A DNA stretch of 64,000 bases from NCBI RefSeq assembly GCF_900564155.1, contig NZ_LS999839.1:1051097-1115096 (forward strand), written 5' to 3'. The notes beneath the pieces were generated by a model that saw only the letters and a program-made list of their open reading frames with translations, was not told where the DNA came from and did no database searches. Below, in pieces: positions 44,965-53,561 of the stretch. Source of the stretch: Pedobacter schmidteae. GTDB lineage: Bacteria > Bacteroidota > Bacteroidia > Sphingobacteriales > Sphingobacteriaceae. How positions within the stretch are numbered: the first letter of the stretch is position 1; the number at the start of each line of letters is the position of its first letter. A program made the translations under genes and the position numbers.

Positions 44965-46035
44965 ATGAAAACCACAACTACGCTAAATACGCAACGGGTC
45001 ATTATTGTTATATTCTGGGTTGTTCTGACGCTCACCATCTGGTCACAGATCAACCGGGATTTCCCTTTATGGCCGGGAATACTACAATGCCTCATTTTTT
45101 TACTGGGAGCTTTCATTAGTGCGCATATTTTAAGTGACATTTGGCTACCCAGAGCACTGGAAAGGAAAAAGATGCACCTTTTTGCTTTCCAAAGTGTTTG
45201 CGTTGTTCTTTTTCAGACACTTTATATCACCATCGTTATGTCCTTTTTTTATTGGAATTCTGTTTATGGTACGCCCCATGACAGTACCGATAAACTGGCC
45301 GTATACGCATTTTCCTGGGGTGCTTTTTTTAGCGCAATGCCCGCAGCCGCCCTGATAAACGGAACGGCCTGCGGAATACGGTTTTATCAGGAACACAATC
45401 GGATCCAAAAGAATCACGCCCAATTGCAACAGGCCCATCTGGAAGCGCAGCTAAGGATCCTTCAGGATCAAATCAATCCACACCTGATGTTCAACGTACT
45501 AAACCATATGCATATCCTGATGCAGAAGGATGTAGAAAGGGCTTCAGTGCTATTGATCCGCTTCTCGGACATCCTGCGTTACCAGTTATATGAGTGTAAC
45601 CGCGAAGCAGTATTGTTGGAAAGGGAGGTAAAATATCTGAAAGATATGGTGGAGGTAGAAAGAATCCGCTGGGGAGAGGAACTAAAAGTTGATTGCAGTT
45701 GGGATGTAACAAACGGGAAGCAGGAGATTGTGCCGCTTTTGTTATCTCCTTTTGTAGAAAATGCATTTAAGCATGTTTCACGCATGCCTTCCGAAAAAGG
45801 CTTTGTAAACCTGGTGCTGACACAGCAGGAAGGGCAGCTGGTATTTATGATAGAGAACTCCAGTTCTGTACAGCAGCCCCGAAAAGATAACAGTCATGGA
45901 CTAGGCCTCGAAAATGTTCGCAAGCGGCTGGAAATCCTTTATCCGCAGCGTTATATTCTGGAAATAGAAAAAATGGACAAGATCTTTCGTGTTACCCTAA
46001 CTTTGCAATTCATCCCTCAACCATTAGCATCATGA
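44965..46035 (+). CDS. LytS-type sensor histidine kinase
   Basis: 356 aa. Four membrane helices occupy about 10-140. They are followed by a His_kinase domain of the LytS/YehU type with the phospho-acceptor H173 in QDQINPHLMFNVLNHMHIL, and the ATP-binding part with LLSPFVENAFKHVS and HGLGLENVRKRLEILYP. It phosphorylates the LytTR regulator encoded next, whose start overlaps its stop by four bases. No separate sensor domain is visible, so the signal is probably sensed in or by the membrane. Confidence 0.93.
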   Translation: MKTTTTLNTQRVIIVIFWVVLTLTIWSQINRDFPLWPGILQCLIFLLGAFISAHILSDIWLPRALERKKMHLFAFQSVCVVLFQTLYITIVMSFFYWNSVYGTPHDSTDKLAVYAFSWGAFFSAMPAAALINGTACGIRFYQEHNRIQKNHAQLQQAHLEAQLRILQDQINPHLMFNVLNHMHILMQKDVERASVLLIRFSDILRYQLYECNREAVLLEREVKYLKDMVEVERIRWGEELKVDCSWDVTNGKQEIVPLLLSPFVENAFKHVSRMPSEKGFVNLVLTQQEGQLVFMIENSSSVQQPRKDNSHGLGLENVRKRLEILYPQRYILEIEKMDKIFRVTLTLQFIPQPLAS

Positions 46036-46778
46036 TGAACCAAAACCCAACCTCTGCTGAAGCGCCAATAAGGTGCCTGGTAATCGACGATGAACCCTTA
46101 GCCAGAGAAGGCATTATCGATTTTATTGGAAAGCTTGATTTTCTGGAGGTAGCAGGCGCTTGTGCAACGGCCATAGAAGCAGCAACTTTTGTGGAGAACG
46201 GCGGTATTGATCTGTTGTTTTTGGATATCAATATGCCTTACCTATCCGGTTTAGAGTTTTTGGAATCAATGGAACAGCCACCCTTGACCATCTTGACTAC
46301 GGCCTACTCCGAACATGCCCTGGAAGGCTATCGACTGCAAATTGTAGACTATCTATTAAAACCCATCACTTTTAAACGCTTTTATCAGGCTTGTTTAAAA
46401 GCCCGGCAACTGCACCTGATGAGCACACCAACTAAACATCAACAGGCAACAGATACCTTTCTGTACGTTCGCCAGGGAGATGGATTTCAAAAGATTTCCT
46501 GGGTAGACATATTGTATATTGAAGGAATGCAGAATTATGCGCGCCTGCATTTTAAAGATCGGGAATTGATTATTCATCAAACCATGATATCCCTGGAAGA
46601 GAGTCTGCCCAGGGATAATTTTTTCAGGATTCACAAGTCTTATCTCATCAATATTGCACACATTGATTCTGTTTCGGGTGGGCGGGTATTCATTAATGGA
46701 AATGAATTACCGATTTCCAGAACCCGTAGGGACGATTTGCTGAAGGAAGTAGTGTACACCAAATTACTTAGTCGCTAG
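46032..46778 (+). CDS. LytTR-family response regulator
   Basis: 248 aa. The receiver domain (about 13-125) carries IDDEPLA, the phosphorylated D65 in LLFLDINMP, TAYSEHALEGY and the Lys in YLLKPITFKRF. A LytTR DNA-binding domain follows at about 145-245 (FLYVRQGDGFQKISWVDILY, IEGMQNYARLHF, FFRIHKSYLINIAHID). LytTR proteins bind pairs of short direct repeats; three 11-bp repeats at 47827-47859 in front of the neighbouring gene are a candidate target. Its last 15 bases overlap the convergent gene at 46764. Confidence 0.94.
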   Translation: MMNQNPTSAEAPIRCLVIDDEPLAREGIIDFIGKLDFLEVAGACATAIEAATFVENGGIDLLFLDINMPYLSGLEFLESMEQPPLTILTTAYSEHALEGYRLQIVDYLLKPITFKRFYQACLKARQLHLMSTPTKHQQATDTFLYVRQGDGFQKISWVDILYIEGMQNYARLHFKDRELIIHQTMISLEESLPRDNFFRIHKSYLINIAHIDSVSGGRVFINGNELPISRTRRDDLLKEVVYTKLLSR

Positions 46779-47690
46779 AGGCTTCGCAAAATTCCATGCC
46801 AACCCGACCGAACCATATGCTGTAGTTGTAAACCGTGGCTTAGCCTCATCCATCTGTTTAAAAAAGTCCTTTAGCTTCCGGCTCTGAAGATCAAATGACC
46901 TGACCAGGGTAACACCTCCTGTAGCAGACAAAGTTAAATATTTCCCCAATTTCAGTTCCGGGCGCAGACCTGCAATAATCTGTTGGTAGCCCAGCAACAT
47001 CGATTTGTTGTTGCGTTCTACCTCTGCCGTCATCCCGCTTAGCTCCACCACTGTTTTTAGCTCAAAATCGCGGCCCATCTTTGCACCGAACTCAATTCCT
47101 TGTGGCAAATTAACATGCAGCTGATAACGTCCTTTAGTCCGCCAATCGAAATAAATCCCTGGTAAAATCATTGGTATACCAAATGTATTGGTTACTACAG
47201 GCCCAAATCCAAACGCCAGATTAGGATTAAAATGCTTAACAAACATTACACCTCCCTGCGCCAGCAAATCCTTGGTATCAATCTGCTCCATGTCCGTATA
47301 TACTCCTATAGAGGCCATGGTCATCAGCGACCAGGTTTGGCCCAATGGACGCATATGCATTAATCCAATCTGGGTATTCAGCATTCGGGTAGGAAACAGA
47401 TTTTCTTCGTAATCTCTATTGGTCATCGTTGCATAAGAGCCCTCCAGCAATAAAGACCAGGTTTTCGCCTTTCCTGCATCATCTGTTTTAACCGAAAGCG
47501 GGATACTAACCGCAGCTTGTATCCGTTTAAAGTTACTGGTGGCCCCTGTTTTAAGGCTATCTATCGGCCTCACATAATTAGAAAAGGGGACATATTCCAC
47601 CTTCAATGCGCCCATAACACCTGTTTGGGCATTGGTTTTTAAATTTAAGCCTAATGCAACCAAAATCAGGCAGTAGTGTAAGTTCTTCAT
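46764..47690 (-). CDS. exported protein of unknown function, probable outer-membrane barrel
   Basis: 308 aa with a signal peptide to about residue 21 (LNLKTNAQ). The rest shows strand-like alternation with outer-membrane-type turns (WSLLLEGSYATMTNRDY; TWSLMTMASIGVYTDMEQ; YGSVGLAWNF) and could be a small barrel. It is convergent with, and overlaps by 15 bases, the LytTR regulator gene, so the pair may be functionally linked. The upstream region carries three 11-bp repeats and a TTTTGAC/GTCAAAA dyad, suggesting regulation. Confidence 0.72.
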   Translation of the reverse strand: MKNLHYCLILVALGLNLKTNAQTGVMGALKVEYVPFSNYVRPIDSLKTGATSNFKRIQAAVSIPLSVKTDDAGKAKTWSLLLEGSYATMTNRDYEENLFPTRMLNTQIGLMHMRPLGQTWSLMTMASIGVYTDMEQIDTKDLLAQGGVMFVKHFNPNLAFGFGPVVTNTFGIPMILPGIYFDWRTKGRYQLHVNLPQGIEFGAKMGRDFELKTVVELSGMTAEVERNNKSMLLGYQQIIAGLRPELKLGKYLTLSATGGVTLVRSFDLQSRKLKDFFKQMDEAKPRFTTTAYGSVGLAWNFAKPLATK

Positions 47691-47778
47691 GTTGTTGTAT
47701 CGATTCCTTTATAAATCGAACGCGAAGAAAGAAACTCAACAGCCCCGGCAAAAAAACATTTGACCAGCGGCACTCCTG

Positions 47779-47797
47779 TTTTGACAAAGCGTCAAAA
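47779..47797. promoter_or_regulatory. TTTTGAC/GTCAAAA dyad
   Basis: Perfect 7-bp arms around AAAGC, 89 bases before the start codon of the barrel-like gene. Possible operator; unproven. Confidence 0.4.
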
Positions 47798-47826
47798 TCA
47801 CCATTTAATCGGCCACCGGCAGGCCT

Positions 47827-47859
47827 GTCGTAAAAATGCCGTAAACAAGTCGTAAAGAA
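47827..47859. repeat. three contiguous 11-bp repeats
   Basis: GTCGTAAAAAT, GCCGTAAACAA and GTCGTAAAGAA lie end to end. The conserved core is (G)(T/C)CGTAAA. The 11-bp period phases the cores on one helix face. The array lies about 140 bases upstream of the gene at 46764-47690 and near the LytTR gene. Confidence 0.72.
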
Positions 47860-47960
47860 AAAATAATAAATTGCTTTCGTTTTGATCCTATAACAAAAAC
47901 GTGATTTACCACCCGGCTATACCATTTTTAAGATAACACCAACATTAAAAATTATTCAAC

Positions 47961-47998
47961 AAAAAAGGTGCATTTCCAAATTGAATTGCACCTTTTTT
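47961..47998. terminator. hairpin with A and T runs downstream of htpG
   Basis: Arms AAAAAAGGTGCA (47961-47972) and TGCACCTTTTTT (47987-47998) are perfect over 12 bp. It can terminate in both directions. Confidence 0.8.
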
Positions 47999-48015
47999 AT
48001 TTGAAGAAAAAATCA

Positions 48016-48030
48016 CCTTCTCTGAGAAGG
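48016..48030 (-). terminator. first htpG terminator hairpin
   Basis: CCTTCTC / GAGAAGG around a single base, followed leftwards by TGATTTTTT. A back-up terminator lies 20 bases further. Confidence 0.55.
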
Positions 48031-48089
48031 CCTCAGCTTTCTTCGCTATTTCAGCGGTTAATGCAGCCTTCGAAGAGAACGGCTCTTTT

Positions 48090-49979
48090 TTAAATTAATT
48101 CAACACTTCTGCTTACAAAAGCAGTCAGGTCTGCACCAGTTAACATCCCTTGTGCCAGCAATGCCAAATCTACGGCCTGCTTAGCCAGGGTTCCCTGTTC
48201 TTCTTCACTATCAGTAGCCATGATTTTTCCAATCAATTTATGGTTACCATTGATGGCTACCTTATAGCTGTCTGGCATATTGCCATAAAAGCCCATTCCG
48301 CCACCCATTGCTGCCATATCTTTCATGCGGCGCATAAACTCATCCATCGTTACCGTAACAGGTAATTCTTCAGGATTCAGGCCTACAATCTCTACGTGAT
48401 AACCCGGTTTATTGATGGCTTTATCAAATATTGCAGCAACCTTTTTCGATTGCTCTTCGGTCAATACTGATTCTACGTTCTCATCTTTATCAATCAGCTT
48501 ACTGGCTACGCTCGAATCCACACGTTTTAACGAGGTTTTTTCCAGCTTTTGCTCCAGATGCTGCACAAAATGATTGTCGATTGGAGAATTCATCAACAAA
48601 ACATCATAATCCTTTTTATTGGCCGCCTGAATAAAGCTATCCTGTTTGGCCGGATCATTTGCATAAATATAAACTACTTGCCCGTTTTTGTCGGTTTGGA
48701 TATCTTTTACCTTATCACGGTACTCCTCAAGTGTATAATGCTCATTTTTTGTATTGGTCAGCAAAGCAAAGTCTTTCGCTTTTTCGTTGAATTTCTCTTC
48801 ACTCACCATCCCGTATTTTACAAATAAGCCAATGTCGGCCCATTTCTCTTCATATCCTTTACGGTCTTTATTGTACAGTTCCTGTAATTTATCAGCAACT
48901 TTTTTAGTAATGTAACTGTTGATCTTTTTAACATTACTATCGGCCTGTAAAAAGCTTCTTGAAACGTTCAATGGAATGTCCGGCGAGTCTATTACCCCAT
49001 GCAACAGCATTAAAAACTCTGGAACAATGTCTTTCACTTCATCAGTAATGAATACCTGGCGCGAGAACAATTTGATTTTGTTGCGCTGCATATCGAAGTC
49101 ATTCTTCACTTTAGGGAAGTACAATACACCCGTTAAGTTAAAAGGATAATCTACGTTCAGGTGGATCCAGAATAAAGGTTCTTCCGAGAAAGGATAGAGT
49201 TGTTTATAAAAAGCCAGGTAGTCTTCGTCTGACAAATCTGCAGGTGCTTTGGTCCAGATCGGATTGGTAGTATTGATGATATTGTCAACCTCTACGCTTT
49301 TGGTCTTAGGCTTTCCTTCTTCATCCTCGCCATCAGGCTCTTGCTCAGTTTTTGTTCCAAACTTAATCGGAACAGGTAAAAATTTACCATACTTATCCAG
49401 AATTTCTTCCAGCTTGTGTTTGCTCAAAAACTCTTCCGACTCAGCATTGATATGCAGAATGATTTCAGTACCACGTGTGGTTCTGTTACCAGCAGTAATT
49501 TCATATTCGGTACTGCCGTCACACACCCAACGGGCCGGTTCTGCACCATCCTGATAAGATAACGTCTGGATTTCTACCAGATCGGCAACCATAAAAGCAG
49601 AATAGAAGCCTAAACCAAATTTACCAATGATTTCGTTGGCATCTTTGGCGTCTTTAAATTTCTCAACAAACTCGCTGGCACCCGAAAATGCCACCTGATT
49701 GATATATTTTTTTATCTCCTCGGCAGTCATACCCAAACCATTATCTGTAATGGTGATGGTCTTTTTCTCCTCGTCTACTGAAACTTCTACAAGAGGATTG
49801 CCCAGTTCACCATTATACTGTCCAAGTGCGGCCAGACGTTTAATTTTTTGTACCGCATCAACGGCGTTGGATACAAGCTCTCTTAAAAAGATCTCGTTGT
49901 CTGAATACAGGAATTTCTTGATGATTGGGAAAATGTTCTCCGTGTGAATGGATATGCTTCCTTTTTCTTCTATGCTCAT
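48090..49979 (-). CDS. htpG: molecular chaperone HtpG (Hsp90)
   Basis: 629 aa from the ATG at 49979 (MSIEEKGSI); upstream in-frame ATGs at 49991 and 50003 would add four or eight residues. The GHKL ATPase domain shows LRELVSNAVDAVQKIK, TITDNGLGMTAEEI, KFGLGFYSAFMVAD and GTEIILHI. The middle domain has FPKVKNDFDMQRNKIKLFSR and LNVSRSFLQADSNVKKI. Length is normal. A cytosolic folding chaperone induced by stress in many bacteria. Single gene with two terminators downstream and a REP-like element 90 bases upstream of the start. Confidence 0.97.
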   Translation of the reverse strand: MSIEEKGSISIHTENIFPIIKKFLYSDNEIFLRELVSNAVDAVQKIKRLAALGQYNGELGNPLVEVSVDEEKKTITITDNGLGMTAEEIKKYINQVAFSGASEFVEKFKDAKDANEIIGKFGLGFYSAFMVADLVEIQTLSYQDGAEPARWVCDGSTEYEITAGNRTTRGTEIILHINAESEEFLSKHKLEEILDKYGKFLPVPIKFGTKTEQEPDGEDEEGKPKTKSVEVDNIINTTNPIWTKAPADLSDEDYLAFYKQLYPFSEEPLFWIHLNVDYPFNLTGVLYFPKVKNDFDMQRNKIKLFSRQVFITDEVKDIVPEFLMLLHGVIDSPDIPLNVSRSFLQADSNVKKINSYITKKVADKLQELYNKDRKGYEEKWADIGLFVKYGMVSEEKFNEKAKDFALLTNTKNEHYTLEEYRDKVKDIQTDKNGQVVYIYANDPAKQDSFIQAANKKDYDVLLMNSPIDNHFVQHLEQKLEKTSLKRVDSSVASKLIDKDENVESVLTEEQSKKVAAIFDKAINKPGYHVEIVGLNPEELPVTVTMDEFMRRMKDMAAMGGGMGFYGNMPDSYKVAINGNHKLIGKIMATDSEEEQGTLAKQAVDLALLAQGMLTGADLTAFVSRSVELI

Positions 49980-50069
49980 ATGTAAACTCATTTTTAAGTA
50001 CATAACACTCCTATCAATGCCTATTCCAAACTCCTCTTGTTGTCAAATTGACAGTTTGCATCATAACGC

Positions 50070-50123
50070 GGTCGTTATCCTGAATTTATTTTGCTTCGCA
50101 GCTACTGCGTGGTCAGGATAACG
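50070..50123 (-). repeat. REP/MITE-like element, copy 2
   Basis: Reverse-complement copy of the element at 44666-44719, with two substitutions. Here the terminal repeats CGTTATCCTGA and TCAGGATAACG are perfect. An extra dyad ATAACG-CGGT-CGTTAT straddles its left edge. It lies between htpG and the methyltransferase gene. Confidence 0.85.
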
Positions 50124-50137
50124 AATAGTATAAAAAA

Positions 50138-50163
50138 GGGCTGTATCAAATTATGATACAACC
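50138..50163 (-). terminator. terminator of the methyltransferase gene
   Basis: On the minus strand GGGTTGTATCA pairs with TGATACAGCCC (one G-U pair), followed by TTTTTT. It lies 34 bases after the methyltransferase stop. Confidence 0.85.
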
Positions 50164-50196
50164 CGTTCCTATTTGTGCAAATCTTAGCAAAAAATG

Positions 50197-51270
50197 CTAG
50201 TCCCTGATTTCAAAAACCCGGTTAAACGGTGTTTCCGTTGCTCTTTTAAAATGTTTGAATCCGGCAGTTCTGCTTACTTTCTCCAGTTCCTCATCTGTAG
50301 CCACTGTACCCAACGCATATCCTCCGGTTGCCAAAGCATTAGGGGTACAACACAACACAGAGGCACCAGAATAAACTCTTCCAACAGGGTTAAAATTTTC
50401 TTCGGTTTTCCTTCCGGCCATAGGCTCAACGGCCATAATCACCCCATCTTTTCGCAACATTTTCTTACAATGTTTCAATACACCGATAGGGTCTCCCATG
50501 TCATGTAAGCAGTCGAAAAAGGTAATAAAATCATATTGCTGACTGTTAAAGTCTATCGCTCCGGAAACCTCAAAAGTAACATTGGTTAGTTTTTTTTCTT
50601 TCGCCCTCGATTTCGCTTTTTTAATAGACGCCTCGTGATTGTCGAAGCCAAAGAAGTGCGACAGCGGAAAAGCCTGGGCCATCACCAGGGTAGAAACCCC
50701 ATGACCGCAACCCAGGTCAGCAACAGCGATGCCCGAATGTAATTTGTCGACCACACCATGAATAGCCGGCAGCCAGCCGGAAAGCAAATTACCCAGATAA
50801 GCAGGCTTAAAGAAACGTTCAGTTCCTTCAAAAAGGTCGTGATGGTGTTCACCCCATTTCATTCCTCCCCCTTTCAGGAAGTTCTGTTTAATCCGTTCAT
50901 CCGCTTTTAACAGTCCGTTGATCACCTGAAAGCCGCCTGCTACGCAATATGGACTCTCTTCGTCGGTAAGCGCAACGGCATGTTCGTCCGGGAGGTTATA
51001 TTTTCTTGATTTTGCATCATATTCAATATATCCACCTGCAGCCTGATTAATCAACCATTCACGTACATAGCGTTCATTTGTTTTCGAGCGTTCGGCTATT
51101 TCGGCACTGCTCAAAGGACCTGCAAAAGCCATGGCTTTGTAAAGACCAAGCCGATCTCCTATGTAAGCCAGCGATACCCCCAAAGCTGCACCAAAATCAG
51201 TAATTACACGTCCAAGAAAAGCTTCTACTTTCTGGACATCAATGTCTCTGGATACTAAAGTACTGTTCAT
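50197..51270 (-). CDS. class I SAM methyltransferase with N-terminal winged helix
   Basis: 357 aa from the ATG at 51270 (MNSTLVSRD); the longer frame to 51354 has an unlikely start. An N-terminal dimerisation/winged-helix region (ALGVSLAYIGDRLGLYKAMA; LSSAEIAERSKTNERYVREW) of the Rv2258c type precedes the Rossmann fold with VADLGCGHGVSTLVMAQAF and FITFFDCLHDMGDPIGVLKH. The substrate is unknown. The AraC regulator gene lies 96 bases upstream in the same direction and may control it. Followed by a strong terminator. Confidence 0.88.
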   Translation of the reverse strand: MNSTLVSRDIDVQKVEAFLGRVITDFGAALGVSLAYIGDRLGLYKAMAFAGPLSSAEIAERSKTNERYVREWLINQAAGGYIEYDAKSRKYNLPDEHAVALTDEESPYCVAGGFQVINGLLKADERIKQNFLKGGGMKWGEHHHDLFEGTERFFKPAYLGNLLSGWLPAIHGVVDKLHSGIAVADLGCGHGVSTLVMAQAFPLSHFFGFDNHEASIKKAKSRAKEKKLTNVTFEVSGAIDFNSQQYDFITFFDCLHDMGDPIGVLKHCKKMLRKDGVIMAVEPMAGRKTEENFNPVGRVYSGASVLCCTPNALATGGYALGTVATDEELEKVSRTAGFKHFKRATETPFNRVFEIRD

Positions 51271-51366
51271 AATCTTTTCTTTTAAGTTTACAATGAAATT
51301 AACAGCACAAAAATACGCGCATGACCTGCCATAAGCTTGTAAATACGTCGGCATTATATGTATAAA

Positions 51367-52194
51367 TCAGTACTTTCCCAGCAATTGGTGAGGTGTATAA
51401 CCGGTATGTTGTTTAATGAAATGACTAAAATGGGCCTGATCTGAAAAGTTCAAGAGGTAGGCAATCTCCGTAATACTTTTTGCTGCCGTCCCCAGCAATA
51501 CTTTGGCCTCCAGCAACCGTCGATCTTTAATAATGTCACGAGGAGATTTTCCCATAATTTTTTTCACTACAGCAGTCAGATAGCGTGTGGTGATGTGCAG
51601 CATCTCTGCATATTTTTTTACCTCCTGCACTTCAATAAAATTTCTTTCTACCAGGTGCTTGAAGCCATTGGCCAGCTTAAGTGCGCTGTTTGTATTTTCG
51701 TTGATAATTTTTGTCCCGGGATGATAAATACTCCTGATTCGAAGCAAAAGAATATGAACAAAACTACGCAACAGGGCCTCTTTTTCGGACGAAAAACGTT
51801 TATATTCTTTTTGGATATCTTTAAAACAAGCCTTCAGAAGGCTACTCTGTGGTGCCGTCAAATGAACCACATGTTCTGCTTCAAGATCAAAACAAGGGAA
51901 GTCTTCGGCAATATCTCCATTAAGAAGAGGCTGAATAAATGCTGTTCTGAACTGAATACAATACCCTCTGCAGCTTCGCAGATATGCTGAAGTATACCTG
52001 AAATTTTCCGGCACCACAACCAGGTCATTGGCTTGCAACCAGCGATAATCGGCTCCCAGATGAATGCCATGACTCCCCGCACACAGCAGATAGATCAGAT
52101 TCCCCCCATGCCAGCAGGCTTCCCCCTTATCTTTGAGTGTGCCCGGTAGCACGATCATCTCTATAATGTCTGTCTCCCGATTAGTTTTATCCAT
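51367..52194 (-). CDS. AraC-family transcriptional regulator
   Basis: 275 aa. An N-terminal cupin-like sensing part (GGNLIYLLCAGSHGIHLGAD) is followed by the two helix-turn-helix motifs of AraC proteins at about 175-272: KKYAEMLHITTRYLTAVVKK and GKSPRDIIKDRRLLEAKVLL, then SITEIAYLLNFSDQAHFSHF and KQHTGYTPHQLLG. Stand-alone start; the methyltransferase gene downstream is its most likely target by position. The effector is unknown. Confidence 0.93.
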   Translation of the reverse strand: MDKTNRETDIIEMIVLPGTLKDKGEACWHGGNLIYLLCAGSHGIHLGADYRWLQANDLVVVPENFRYTSAYLRSCRGYCIQFRTAFIQPLLNGDIAEDFPCFDLEAEHVVHLTAPQSSLLKACFKDIQKEYKRFSSEKEALLRSFVHILLLRIRSIYHPGTKIINENTNSALKLANGFKHLVERNFIEVQEVKKYAEMLHITTRYLTAVVKKIMGKSPRDIIKDRRLLEAKVLLGTAAKSITEIAYLLNFSDQAHFSHFIKQHTGYTPHQLLGKY

Positions 52195-52298
52195 TGGACT
52201 TTATCCCTCCCATCCGGCATAATCAAATTTAACAATCCTTTTACAGGATGTGAAAGAGTTTGACCAAAATATTATCTACCAAAAGCTTAATTCTTACG

Positions 52299-52306
52299 TA
52301 CCTTTG
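52299..52306 (+). promoter_or_regulatory. -7 box of the M16 peptidase gene (leaderless type)
   Basis: TACCTTTG ends seven bases before the ATG at 52314. It supports the internal ATG as the true start rather than the TTG at 52260, which lies upstream of this box. Confidence 0.55.
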
Positions 52307-52313
52307 CCCTTCA

Positions 52314-53543
52314 ATGGAATACAACGTTCATACTTTGCCTAATGGCATCCGCTTACTTCATGTCCCTTCAGCATCGGCCATATCTCATGCCTGCATCATT
52401 GTAAACAGTGGTTCGCGCGATGAAAAAGCCGAAAATTCGGGCTTGGCACATTTTGTAGAGCACCTGATTTTTAAACGCACAGAAAAACGGAACACCAACC
52501 AGATCTTAAACCGACTGGAAAGCGTAGGCGCCGATTTAAACGCTTATACTACCAAAGAATATACCTGCATTCACGCTTCCTTTCTAAACCCCTATCTGGA
52601 TAGGACTTTAGAGTTATTTAACGATATCGTATTCCATTCCACTTTTCCGGAGGAGGAGATGGAAAAAGAAAAAAGTGTCATTCTGGATGAAATTTCATCC
52701 TATCTGGATCAGCCGGAAGAGGCGATATATGACGATTTTGAAGATCTGGTTTTTGCCGGGCATCCTTTGGGTAGAAATATCTTAGGCACTGCCGAGAGCG
52801 TGAATAAGCTGAGTAAAAAGGATATCTTGTCCTTTATACAAGCCAATTACCATACAGATAAAATAGTAGTTGCGGTATTGGGCAATTATCCATTAAACAA
52901 AGTGGTTAAAGTAGGGAGCAAACATTATGCAGATATCCCTTCAAACCTGCATACCAGCTCCAGAATTGCACCGCTCAAAGTTCCTGCGGTAACACAAACC
53001 TTCCAAAAACCCATTCAACAGGCCCACGCCATGATGGGCATACAGGCCTATTCCCTGCACCATCCTTACAAAACAGGTTTACTTTTACTCAATAACCTGC
53101 TTGGTGGCACAGGAATGAGCTCTATTCTGAACCTTCAGATCAGGGAAAAATATGGCATTGCCTACACCATCGAAACCGGCTACAGTCCGATGAGTGATAC
53201 CGGAATTTTTACTTTATACTTTGGCACCGATAAAGAAAAAGTAAACCGGGCCTGGGCATTGATCCATAAAGAATTTAAAAAAATAAAGGACACCCCACTA
53301 ACCGAAATTCAGCTTCAGAAAGCGAAAAACAAATTTATAGGACAAATTGCATTGGGCGAAGAAAACAGGATCGGGCTGATTATAGCAATGGCCAAAAGCC
53401 TCATCGACTATGACAAAATCGATTCATTGGAAGCTGTTTTTGCTAAAATTCAAGCAGTTAGCACAACCGATATGGCCAATATTGCCAATGAAATATTAGA
53501 TGAAAGTAATCTTAGCTCCCTAACCTTTTATCCTTTAGGGTAA
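52314..53543 (+). CDS. M16-family zinc peptidase (pitrilysin-like)
   Basis: 409 aa from the ATG at 52314 (MEYNVHTLP). The reading from 52260 adds 18 residues that lie before the promoter box. The inverted zinc motif HFVEH is at residues 46-50, with the third ligand expected in the EKEKSVILDEISSYLDQPEE segment. The C-terminal half contains the R/Y pair region (GGTGMSSILNLQIREKYGIA, then YTIETGY). It has no signal peptide, so it is cytoplasmic or periplasm-independent. It stands just before def and may share a transcript, although def has its own box. Confidence 0.93.
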   Translation: MEYNVHTLPNGIRLLHVPSASAISHACIIVNSGSRDEKAENSGLAHFVEHLIFKRTEKRNTNQILNRLESVGADLNAYTTKEYTCIHASFLNPYLDRTLELFNDIVFHSTFPEEEMEKEKSVILDEISSYLDQPEEAIYDDFEDLVFAGHPLGRNILGTAESVNKLSKKDILSFIQANYHTDKIVVAVLGNYPLNKVVKVGSKHYADIPSNLHTSSRIAPLKVPAVTQTFQKPIQQAHAMMGIQAYSLHHPYKTGLLLLNNLLGGTGMSSILNLQIREKYGIAYTIETGYSPMSDTGIFTLYFGTDKEKVNRAWALIHKEFKKIKDTPLTEIQLQKAKNKFIGQIALGEENRIGLIIAMAKSLIDYDKIDSLEAVFAKIQAVSTTDMANIANEILDESNLSSLTFYPLG

Positions 53544-53549
53544 TATTTG

Positions 53550-53557
53550 TATTTTTG
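53550..53557 (+). promoter_or_regulatory. -7 box of def (leaderless type)
   Basis: TATTTTTG ends four bases before the def ATG at 53562. Confidence 0.5.
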
Positions 53558-53561
53558 CATT

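Larger units (their letters stand above)
47691..48089. other. regulatory gap between the barrel-like gene and htpG
   Basis: 399 bases. From left to right it holds a TTTTGAC-N5-GTCAAAA dyad (47779-47797), three contiguous 11-bp repeats (47827-47859), and two terminator-type hairpins (47961-47998 and 48016-48030) that end the leftward htpG transcript. No open frame of note. Confidence 0.65.
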
